Origin: Paenibacillus marchantiophytorum
GTDB lineage: Bacteria > Bacillota > Bacilli > Paenibacillales > NBRC-103111
Assembly: GCF_014640555.1 (NCBI RefSeq)
Contig: NZ_BMHE01000003.1
Span: 1-64,000 of the forward strand
DNA length: 64,000 nucleotides
Reading direction: 5' to 3'
Positions 1 to 14,356 of the stretch are shown here, piece after piece; positions within the stretch are counted from its first letter, which is position 1; the number at the start of each line of letters is the position of its first letter. The notes under the pieces were generated by a model. That model had not been told where the DNA came from and searched no databases. It saw only the letters and a program-made list of their open reading frames with translations. The position numbers and the translations under genes were made by a program.

Positions 1-2
1 GA

Positions 3-152
3 CTTCGATCGGTTTCCTTTAGTCGCTACAAATCCCGAAAAGCACTGTGGAATCAGCGTTTAACCAGCGTTATATTACGCAAGAAATTTAATCGCAATAC
101 CGAAGGTTACCTCAATGATTTAGAGCGAAAATGGGATTTATTGAACGGTTAG
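3..152 (+). CDS. C-terminal end of an unidentified protein (partial)
   Basis: An open frame enters from the left edge and runs about 49 codons to a TAG at 150-152. The visible tail is basic and aromatic (many Lys, Arg, Trp) and ends KWDLLNG. I do not recognise the family. Its stop codon directly abuts the stop of the convergent gene at 153, a tight tail-to-tail arrangement that supports a real coding end. The start lies outside the window. Confidence 0.4.
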   Translation, partial: LRSVSFSRYKSRKALWNQRLTSVILRKKFNRNTEGYLNDLERKWDLLNG

Positions 153-650
153 TTAATTATACTGTCGTAGTTTTTTTTCGAATCCAGCATTCCATTCAAA
201 CATTTTCTTGAAAATAGTGAATGTTGGTTTATAGTTCGCTTTTTCGATCCCTAGTTTTTGCAAAATAAATCTTTTTGTAATCCTAATTATTCTTATTGCA
301 TACGGGGTATCCAAGAAAATGATTAAATCAGCATTCTGGAAGCTTTTGAAAACCCATTCATGGTTATGAGCACCTTCTATAATCCATCGATCAGTACGAA
401 TAATAGTATTTAAGTACTCATCTCTTTCTTCGTCAGATCTTCTAATATCTTCAGATTTATGCCTTTTCCAAACCACATTGTCTAATTCATAATAAGGAAC
501 GTTGATCTTTCGGGATAAATTTCTAGCAAGTGTAGTTTTTCCGCTTCCGACTGAGCCTATTATATGTATTTTGTTCGGATTATTCCTATTCAGATAGATC
601 ACCGCTTTGTGTGAAAGTTGTAATTGCTTAATTCTGTAAAAGAGCTTCAA
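153..650 (-). CDS. P-loop nucleoside kinase-like protein (FlaR/topology modulation family)
   Basis: A 165-residue protein with a clear Walker A motif, GSVGSGKTT, at about residues 32-40, followed by YYELDNVVWKRHKS and the WIIEGAHN and ADLIIFLDTP strands typical of the adenylate-kinase-like proteins annotated as 'DNA topology modulation protein FlaR'. The family is a cytoplasmic P-loop ATPase/kinase with an unproven substrate. The start is a TTG at 648-650 preceded by AGGTGAAGG; the roughly 25 residues before the first beta strand are longer than usual, and no later ATG precedes the P-loop. It converges with the partial gene at 3-152 and diverges from the SpoVB-like gene. The C-terminus (EKKLRQYN) is slightly shorter than I would expect for the family. 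Confidence 0.7.
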   Translation of the reverse strand: MKLFYRIKQLQLSHKAVIYLNRNNPNKIHIIGSVGSGKTTLARNLSRKINVPYYELDNVVWKRHKSEDIRRSDEERDEYLNTIIRTDRWIIEGAHNHEWVFKSFQNADLIIFLDTPYAIRIIRITKRFILQKLGIEKANYKPTFTIFKKMFEWNAGFEKKLRQYN

Positions 651-756
651 TTTCCTTCACCTATTCGTCCCCAAATGACATCACGAGCAGCTCGTTCGCA
701 TGCTTTCCCAATTATTGAATACATTTAAGTATTCGATAAACAGGAGGACACATGAC

Positions 757-2307
757 ATGTCACAACACGGGCAATCGTTCATGAGAGGTACGCTGGTCTT
801 GTCTGTCGCTGCTTTCATCAACCGTATTCTCGGTTTTATCAGCGGTATGTATATCGCTCGCGTACTGGGCGCAGAGGGAATCGGTATCTTGATGATGGCG
901 CATCCGCTCGTCCCGCTCGTCATTACGATTACGGAGCTTGGATTGCCGGTGGCAATTTCAAAGTTGGTTGCAGAGGCCCACGCTCGCGGCGAACGAATGA
1001 AAGTCAGGCGCATCCTGCACGTCTCACTTGCTGTTACAGGTGTCTTGAGCGTAGCGCTCACGACCGTAACGTTACTTGGATCTGAGTGGATTGCATCCAT
1101 TCTTCTAAGCGACCAACGCGCTTACTACGCGATGCTGGCGATTACGCCTATCGCGCCTATCGTCGCTGTCTCCGCCGTATTAAAGGGATATTTCCGCGGC
1201 ATGCAGCAGATGAAGACTATTGCCGCTTCCGATGTGTTGGAGCATACGGTACAAATCGCCTGTGTACTTGCACTGGTCCACCTATTGCTGCCATATGGCG
1301 TTGCATACGCAGCTGCCGGAGCAATGACTGCCTCTGTTGTCAGCGAAGCAATCAGCCTCCTATTCCTTGTGATAAGCTACAAGCTATACGGTGAGTCGAA
1401 GCTGCCCGGCGAAACTTGGGCAAGCCACTTGAAACAAGGAAGAAGCACACTTGGCGAGCTACTGCAGATTGGACTGCCGACGACCGTGCACGGTGTCATT
1501 CATTCGTTATATAGCACTTTTCAACCGCTACTTATTACAACCAGCTTAGCACTGGCCGGCATAGGCACAGCGTTAGCAACGAAGCAATTCGGCCAGCTAG
1601 CCGGCTATGCGTTTCCGTTGCTGTTCATGCCTAGCTTTATCACGCAGTCATTGTCCACCGCTCTCATTCCTGCAATTGGCGAGGCAGCGGCGAACAAGAA
1701 TAGTCTGCTCATACATGAGCGGATGAATCAAGCTATGATCTTGGGACTCTTGATCGGCGCGCCAGCGACCGTTATCCTGTATGAGTGGGCAACTCCACTA
1801 ATGATACTTGTCTATCATGCACCGGAAGCAGGATTGCTTCTGAAAATCCTGGCGCCGATGTTTTTCCTGCATTATTTCGACGCTCCGCTTCATGCGATTT
1901 TACTCGGGCTCGGGCGTGCGAAGACTACGTTGTGGAATTATGTAATAGCTACCGTTTTCAAGGGTGTCTCGATCTTCGTGTTCGGCAGCCAATTTGGTAT
2001 TATTGGCGTTGCGTACGGCATCGGTATCGGCATTGTGATACAAACGCTGCTGAACTTCTTTTCCATCTCAAGCTCGATTGGATTCTATTGGAATATTCGC
2101 CCTTATGCCAAGGTTGTGATCTGCATGATGCTGATGGTGATATGCGGTCACTGGACCTATGACTATGTTGCCAGCCGCGGTATGTCGCAGTTGTGGTGTG
2201 TAGTCACTTCAATCGTCAGTTCCTTGCTTCTCTATTTCGCTGCACTCCTATTGACGGGTACATTGAATTGGAAAAGTACGCGTCACCGATTTTCGATTCC
2301 ATGGTAA
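757..2307 (+). CDS. spoVB: SpoVB-like lipid/polysaccharide flippase (MOP/MATE superfamily)
   Basis: A 516-residue integral membrane protein with about 14 hydrophobic segments. The N-terminus (FMRGTLVLSVAAFINRILG, then GAEGIGILMMAHPLVPLVITI) matches the stage V sporulation protein B / polysaccharide biosynthesis family, relatives of MurJ-type lipid II flippases. Family members act in spore cortex peptidoglycan assembly or surface polysaccharide export. I place the start at ATG 757 because AGGAGG lies at 742-747, nine bases upstream; an upstream in-frame ATG at 700 has no such site. It stands alone and is followed by a strong hairpin terminator shared with the convergent rph. Which paralogue of the SpoVB group it is cannot be settled from sequence alone. 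Confidence 0.8.
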   Translation: MSQHGQSFMRGTLVLSVAAFINRILGFISGMYIARVLGAEGIGILMMAHPLVPLVITITELGLPVAISKLVAEAHARGERMKVRRILHVSLAVTGVLSVALTTVTLLGSEWIASILLSDQRAYYAMLAITPIAPIVAVSAVLKGYFRGMQQMKTIAASDVLEHTVQIACVLALVHLLLPYGVAYAAAGAMTASVVSEAISLLFLVISYKLYGESKLPGETWASHLKQGRSTLGELLQIGLPTTVHGVIHSLYSTFQPLLITTSLALAGIGTALATKQFGQLAGYAFPLLFMPSFITQSLSTALIPAIGEAAANKNSLLIHERMNQAMILGLLIGAPATVILYEWATPLMILVYHAPEAGLLLKILAPMFFLHYFDAPLHAILLGLGRAKTTLWNYVIATVFKGVSIFVFGSQFGIIGVAYGIGIGIVIQTLLNFFSISSSIGFYWNIRPYAKVVICMMLMVICGHWTYDYVASRGMSQLWCVVTSIVSSLLLYFAALLLTGTLNWKSTRHRFSIPW

Positions 2308-2321
2308 GTTTACTTGAAAAG

Positions 2322-2351
2322 GAAAAAGCAGCCTTGATCGGCTGCTTTTTC
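2322..2351. terminator. Bidirectional intrinsic terminator
   Basis: Perfect 12-bp stem (GAAAAAGCAGCC, loop TTGATC, and its complement) with U-rich flanks on both strands. It sits between the convergent spoVB-like gene and rph and can serve both. Confidence 0.85.
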
Positions 2352-2400
2352 AATTTACTATTTGCTTAAATAATCCTTTTGGGAAGAACCCCTTCAGCGA

Positions 2401-5034
<2,634 letters not shown>

Positions 5035-5059
5035 CTAACGATTAAATTGAGAAAATCAT

Positions 5060-5088
5060 TTGACAAGAGCTTACCGACATGGTATATT
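5060..5088 (+). promoter_or_regulatory. Consensus sigma-A promoter opposing rph
   Basis: TTGACA at 5060-5065 and TATATT at 5083-5088 with a 17-base spacer, nearly ideal for sigma-A. It points away from rph; no substantial ORF follows, but a hairpin terminator does, at 5176-5208. Predicted start near 5095. Confidence 0.6.
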
Positions 5089-5142
5089 TAAATCGTAGGA
5101 TGGATGATTTATGTCCATGAAGGTTAATCTAGTCGTGATCTG

Positions 5143-5171
5143 ATTATATCATTGTGTCTGTTTATATGCAA
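5143..5171 (-). promoter_or_regulatory. Sigma-A-type promoter of rph
   Basis: On the minus strand TTGCAT (5166-5171) and TATAAT (5143-5148) are separated by exactly 17 bases. The predicted start near 5136 would give a leader of about 113 nt before the rph ATG. It lies inside the short plus-strand transcription unit described next. Confidence 0.6.
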
Positions 5172-5175
5172 TATT

Positions 5176-5208
5176 AAGAACCGGATAAAACTATCCAGGT
5201 TCTTTTTT
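5176..5208 (+). terminator. Intrinsic terminator downstream of the orphan promoter
   Basis: Stem AAGAACC-GGATA paired with TATCC-A-GGTTCTT (one bulged A), followed by six T on the plus strand. The minus strand lacks a T run, so it terminates plus-strand transcription only. Confidence 0.65.
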
Positions 5209-5275
5209 GAATATATAGAGTGATCGCGAAGCTCCCCTAGCTGCCGTGGCAAAAGTGCTCCCGTTCACAAAAAAA

Positions 5276-5570
5276 TCAAGGCCATTGTATCTTATCAAGC
5301 GCCTTCTTTGCTGGTCCCTCAATCACATCCCCTTGGAATGAATATCTCGATCCATGGCAAGGACAGTCCCAAGTTCGTTCTGCTTCATTCCATTCTTAAG
5401 TGTCCACCTGGATATGCTTACTCGGTTCGGGCAACCAACACACAAGACTTGAGAAGTATAAACCTTGAAGGTCATTAAACGGAAAATGAGAAGAAACCAC
5501 AACATAATCGCATGCCACCTGTGATTCTTGCTTCGTCTTCACGATAGATGGCTTCTCATGTGATGAACCG
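5276..5570 (-). pseudogene. Decayed FAD-dependent oxidoreductase with C-terminal Rieske domain
   Basis: On the minus strand one frame reads DYVVVSSHFPFNDLQGLYF, then an in-frame TAA (5396-5398), then ERTWDCPCHGSRYSFQGDV, ending at a TGA at 5276-5278. The first stretch matches the FAD-binding part and the second (CPCHGS cluster ligands) the Rieske 2Fe-2S domain of Bacillales FAD-dependent oxidoreductases of about 500 residues. Most of the protein between the two is missing and the N-terminal portion is not recognisable, so this is a deletion remnant. No function remains. Confidence 0.75.
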
Positions 5571-5749
5571 ACTACCGTTGTATCTCTTTTTACATTTTAG
5601 GAAGCGACTTCAGCAGCGCCAGCAAGTAATTGCCTGCTTCACCAACAACCGTCCTGAATTGGTTGCTTTCTATACCCCTGCTAGCATATAGCCGCTGCTT
5701 TATTGATTGCCTTGATACTACAAAATATTATGTAGCAATCGTTCCTCAT
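5571..5749. other. Intergenic stretch without a recognised gene
   Basis: Upstream of the Rieske remnant. A short minus-strand frame around 5600-5690 (reading NQFRTVVGEAGNYLLALLKS) looks protein-like but I cannot assign it; it may be another gene scrap. Confidence 0.3.
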
Positions 5750-6160
5750 TTAAATTAATTTTTTAGTCAGAATGATTTCCATCGGTTCATTTTCGAGTAA
5801 TAAACATCCAGCATCCCGATAGCTTAACTTTCTGTAGAAGTGCTGTGCTTCTTCATTAGCCTGGGTAGACGTCATTACTATCTTAAAGCCTTTTTGTTTC
5901 ATTTCATCTTCCCATAATAAGACAGCTTGCTTGCCTACACCCTTGCCTCGATATTGTTCTTCGATCCAAATCATATTCATGAAAGGCGTATTATCCCAGA
6001 AATATCCGTACCTCATCCATCCAATATTACTTCCATCTTGGTTCCTTAGTATATATATTTGTTTATACATAATTTTGGGTAATATCAAGTTCTCTAAAAT
6101 ATGATGATCATGTTGAAATATGTAATCAAAGTCTGAATCAGTTGCGACAACTATCTTCAT
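5750..6160 (-). CDS. GNAT family N-acetyltransferase
   Basis: A 136-residue single GNAT domain. The acetyl-CoA loop is visible as EEQYRGKGVGKQAVLLWEDE, followed by the late strand/helix ANEEAQHFYRKLSYRDAG. Members transfer an acetyl group to an amine; the substrate cannot be predicted. I choose the ATG at 6158-6160 because AAGGAGGG lies just upstream; the open frame extends 18 codons further but without a comparable site. Monocistronic. Confidence 0.75.
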   Translation of the reverse strand: MKIVVATDSDFDYIFQHDHHILENLILPKIMYKQIYILRNQDGSNIGWMRYGYFWDNTPFMNMIWIEEQYRGKGVGKQAVLLWEDEMKQKGFKIVMTSTQANEEAQHFYRKLSYRDAGCLLLENEPMEIILTKKLI

Positions 6161-6228
6161 CTTATCCCTCCTTGATACCATAGTAATCAACTTATCTCTT
6201 CTTCCGTTACGCATACATCCGGTTTGAA

Positions 6229-6288
6229 CGTTGCGTCCGAGTAACCACTAACGTAACCTGTTTCAATTGCGTTTGTTATGACGCAACG
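6229..6288. repeat. Inverted repeat of unknown role
   Basis: CGTTGCGTC at 6229-6237 and GACGCAACG at 6280-6288 are perfectly complementary around a 42-base loop, just downstream of the P-loop kinase stop (minus strand). There is no T run, so it is not a standard terminator. Confidence 0.3.
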
Positions 6289-6291
6289 CGC

Positions 6292-7092
6292 CTACTTTAT
6301 GTATCGACCAATGGTCCCTACAATATTACTAAAAACTTCTTCCCAGTCAAGGTTTTCATTTTCAATTGTATAGGTTGGAAATGGCAGCCTATCCAGCAGT
6401 CTCAATTCGATCCGCTTGCGGTTTTCCATAAACCTAATATTTTGTTCCGTTGCGACGTGGGGTTTTGAACGGATGGAAGAAATCCAAACCTGCTGCTCCC
6501 GCACACTCGGCTGAGTTAAATAAATCACCACAGGATGCAAAGCAGCAATCTGATTGGCGATTTCCTGAATATGCTGCTCGATTTGGCGATCAACAGCTTG
6601 ATAATGACCCAACAAATCATGGATCTGATGTTGGAAAAACACAGCTTCGAGCACATATAATTCCTCCGAGGCGCCGGCAAGCTCAGCGAAACGTGCCCAA
6701 TGCCGCTGAATCGAAAATGTAAACTCTGACAACGCGGCTACGGGCGAATCCGTCCAACATAGCTCACGAGACTTCAGCTCGGAATAGAGTGCATCCAACT
6801 CGTGAAATTCCTTGACTTCACGATAAGGAATCAGATAATTGCTGCCATTTTTTATGGCCCTTGAACGGATTTCATTAGCGGCATCTGGATACCGTATCAG
6901 AAGTTCCTTATATTCCTCTTCGCGGAAGAAAGCGTGCCAATTCAAACTCGTTGGATGCCCCTTTGATCCCTCGTCATAGAAACGGGAGGAAATGCCTTGC
7001 TGTGTCAGGTGGCCATGCAATCGTTCTGCTAAAGTTGATTTGCCTGTGCCGCACAACCCTTCAACCAAAATCAATTTACAATTTTTCCGCAT
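6292..7092 (-). CDS. P-loop NTPase, thymidylate/deoxynucleoside kinase-like
   Basis: A 266-residue protein starting with a beta strand and Walker A, LVEGLCGTGKST (about residues 9-20), followed by a switch-like region FYDEGSKGHP. The layout (P-loop at the extreme N-terminus, helical middle, SVREQQVWISSIRS near residue 200) resembles uncharacterised thymidylate-kinase-like proteins of Bacillales. Probably cytoplasmic and phosphate-transferring; substrate unknown. Start ATG at 7090-7092 has AGGAAGAGAG upstream. Not part of an obvious operon. Confidence 0.55.
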   Translation of the reverse strand: MRKNCKLILVEGLCGTGKSTLAERLHGHLTQQGISSRFYDEGSKGHPTSLNWHAFFREEEYKELLIRYPDAANEIRSRAIKNGSNYLIPYREVKEFHELDALYSELKSRELCWTDSPVAALSEFTFSIQRHWARFAELAGASEELYVLEAVFFQHQIHDLLGHYQAVDRQIEQHIQEIANQIAALHPVVIYLTQPSVREQQVWISSIRSKPHVATEQNIRFMENRKRIELRLLDRLPFPTYTIENENLDWEEVFSNIVGTIGRYIK

Positions 7093-7454
7093 GCGATTCT
7101 CTCTTCCTAAACATTCTTATAAAAGTATGGTCCGCACATTGATTCATGGGTGTGCACGTACGTCCATGTAAGATTTTTATCAAAAAATACCTCTCTTCGT
7201 TATCGTGTTAGACTCCAAAGAAATCTTTGGTTTATAGAAACAAAAAACGTGCTAGACCCTTGGTTCTACGCGTTATATATCGCAGGTTGGGAAGCGCGAA
7301 CAGCGTTAACCCATTCACTTCTCCCCAATCCATCAATGTTATGGTAATAATACCCACACCATTTATAAGAGTCAAGGTTAAACTCTCCTGACCAATCTCT
7401 GAGAAGGCGGCAGAGCCGTTTATGGCTATTATTATTTTACGCCTGCCTTTGAGC
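7093..7454. other. Intergenic region without recognised genes
   Basis: Open frames here have no ribosome binding site and no recognisable protein signature. It contains the upstream region of the P-loop kinase gene (minus strand) and the approach to the terminator at 7455. Confidence 0.3.
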
Positions 7455-7485
7455 AAAAAAGAGAACCTAGCCTGCGGCTAGGTTC
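7455..7485 (-). terminator. Intrinsic terminator of the 7.5-14 kb operon
   Basis: Minus-strand stem GAACCTAGCC / GGCTAGGTTC (7463-7485) with a 3-base loop followed by TCTTTTTT. It lies about 25 bp after the stop of the giant lyase-like gene. Confidence 0.85.
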
Positions 7486-7510
7486 TGCACTCATTTTGAG
7501 TCTATCATGG

Positions 7511-12586
<5,076 letters not shown>

Positions 12587-12651
12587 TCATTCCCCTTTCT
12601 CATGATATCGGCATTACCCCTACACTAAAGTAAAAAACTTCCTGCAAAGCA

Positions 12652-14187
12652 TTATTTGCCCGCTTTCTGACGTTCTAGAGCGGTTTGGTACGTTTCTAGC
12701 AGCTTAGGAAGTCCATACTGATTCAAGGAGGAGATGAATGTATCCCACTGTGCCAACGGCGTTTCGCCCATGATGAACTTGCTAACGGAAGTCGTGTAGT
12801 ATTTATTGAGTTGATCAGCTTGCGTCACGATGGAGTCGATCTCTTCTTTCGTCAAAATAGGTAACATGTTGTTGACTGGGAATTGGTATTTCTGCGCTTC
12901 AACATAAGCCTCTTGTTCGCTATCTTTTACAAGGGAGAGCCAAGCGTCAAAGTCAAACCAACCGTACGTTCCTGCTGTCTGAATGCCAGCTTCTTTGCGC
13001 AAATCATTCGCTTCCTTAAAGATCGGTTTAAATTTGCGCTTGCCGTTCTCGACGGTGTACGTCTCTCCTTCTTTCCCCCAACTGAGCACATCGCGGCCTT
13101 TCTGCGAATAGATGAAATTCAGGTAACGCAGCGATGCATCCAGGTTTGTCGTCTTGGAGGCAACAGCAAAGCCGTAATCTTCATAATTGCCTCTTGGCAG
13201 AAACGCTTTGCTGCCTGCTCCTAGCGGAGGCGCCATAAATTTCAAATGTCCTTCCTTCATCTGATTGTTCATGATTTCAATTTGACCAATGTATTGCACG
13301 GTGATAAACGATTTGTTCGTCGCCATGAATTGGGACCAAGCTTTATAATCCATGGAGAGCCAATCGGGAGGGAACAACCCCTCTGTATAGAACTTATTCA
13401 GATACCCGATCATCTTCTTGAAATTAGGATCGTTCACACCGTATTTCATCTTGCCAGTAACCGGATCTTTATGGAATTCCGGATACACCCCGAACGTAGG
13501 AGCAAATGCAAACAGAGTATTAATGCCATGGCGGAATACTAGAGGATAACTTTCCGGATAAAGCTCTTTCAACTTCTTCGCTGTAAGATACAGCTCATCC
13601 CAGGTCGACGGCGCTTTCAAGTTGTTTTTTTGGAAAACATCGTCGCGATAGAACCAGACTAACTGGTTGCCTGTACCCGCTCCATCGTTAATGATGTTGT
13701 AAATCTTTCCATCGGGCTGTGTAACTCTGGCACGAATATCCGGCTTAGCATCCAGATAAGCTTTCACGTTGGCCATTTTGTCCATATACTTGGACAAATC
13801 GAGGAAAGCTCCCTGTGCGCCGAATTTCTGAACATCACCTGGGAACACGGACATGACATCCGGCATGCTGCCGGAGGCGACTTCCAGCGAGAGCGACTCT
13901 GGTGAGGTCGCCGTTTTCTGATTGACCGTAATGTTCGTCTCTTCTTTCACCCACTTCCATACACCCCAATCCTTTTTCGGAGGCCAAGCGGTATTGTACT
14001 CGGTAAACACACGAATCGTCGCGGGAGCCAAAGCTGCTGAGCTCGATACGGCATTGTTGGTCGGACTCACCGTTCCTGTACGATTAGGTTCTGCTGAATG
14101 ATCGGTGGAGCTGCTGCAGCCTGCAAACACTGCGGATGCCAAAACGATCATCGAAACCAAATAACTTCTCGTTGATACTTGTATCAT
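12652..14187 (-). CDS. Extracellular sugar-binding lipoprotein of an ABC importer (orphan)
   Basis: A 511-residue solute-binding protein (LplA/LipO-like, SBP family 1). Lipoprotein signal with lipobox LASAVFAGC, so it is anchored to the outer face of the membrane. The body contains typical motifs such as APSTWDELYLTAKKLKE. I choose ATG 14185-14187 (AAAGGAG seven bases upstream) over the longer frame to 14256. No permease or ATPase is adjacent; the downstream gene is the giant lyase-like enzyme and upstream is a membrane AraC sensor. It may deliver oligosaccharides to a permease encoded elsewhere, or act with the sensor in signalling (inference). Confidence 0.85.
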   Translation of the reverse strand: MIQVSTRSYLVSMIVLASAVFAGCSSSTDHSAEPNRTGTVSPTNNAVSSSAALAPATIRVFTEYNTAWPPKKDWGVWKWVKEETNITVNQKTATSPESLSLEVASGSMPDVMSVFPGDVQKFGAQGAFLDLSKYMDKMANVKAYLDAKPDIRARVTQPDGKIYNIINDGAGTGNQLVWFYRDDVFQKNNLKAPSTWDELYLTAKKLKELYPESYPLVFRHGINTLFAFAPTFGVYPEFHKDPVTGKMKYGVNDPNFKKMIGYLNKFYTEGLFPPDWLSMDYKAWSQFMATNKSFITVQYIGQIEIMNNQMKEGHLKFMAPPLGAGSKAFLPRGNYEDYGFAVASKTTNLDASLRYLNFIYSQKGRDVLSWGKEGETYTVENGKRKFKPIFKEANDLRKEAGIQTAGTYGWFDFDAWLSLVKDSEQEAYVEAQKYQFPVNNMLPILTKEEIDSIVTQADQLNKYYTTSVSKFIMGETPLAQWDTFISSLNQYGLPKLLETYQTALERQKAGK

Positions 14188-14323
14188 TAAATAACTCCTT
14201 TCAATCCTTATCATAGAAACCAATGAACGATCCGTAAATGAACGAAAGCCATTCATTCTTCTACTTTTTTGGTATATCCAAAGAAAATTTCAAAAAGCCA
14301 AAAAAGTGCACAACTTGCGTTGT

Positions 14324-14352
14324 AAAAGGAAAAGCTCCGCACTGCGGAGCTT
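14324..14352 (-). terminator. Terminator after the membrane AraC regulator
   Basis: Stem AAGCTCCGCA / complement with a short loop, followed on the minus strand by TTTTCCTTTT. It separates the regulator from the downstream SBP gene, so that gene needs its own promoter or read-through. Confidence 0.75.
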
Positions 14353-14356
14353 ACGG

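Larger units (their letters stand above)
5095..5208 (+). ncRNA. Candidate short RNA antisense to the rph leader/promoter
   Basis: Defined only by the consensus promoter at 5060-5088 and the terminator at 5176-5208, giving a predicted transcript of about 110 nt. It contains only very short ORFs (for example a 7-codon frame starting at about 5107 after TAGGATGG). Its first about 40 nt are antisense to the 5' end of the predicted rph leader, and it crosses the rph promoter. No RNA family is recognised. It could instead be the empty leader of a lost gene. Confidence 0.35.

Noticed and set aside
5323-5505. 60-codon minus-strand ORF as a real small protein
   Set aside because: It lies in the wrong frame over the Rieske oxidoreductase remnant and has no ribosome binding site.
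7232-7456. 74-codon minus-strand ORF downstream of the giant lyase gene
   Set aside because: Overlaps the terminator region, has no convincing start signal and no recognisable domain.
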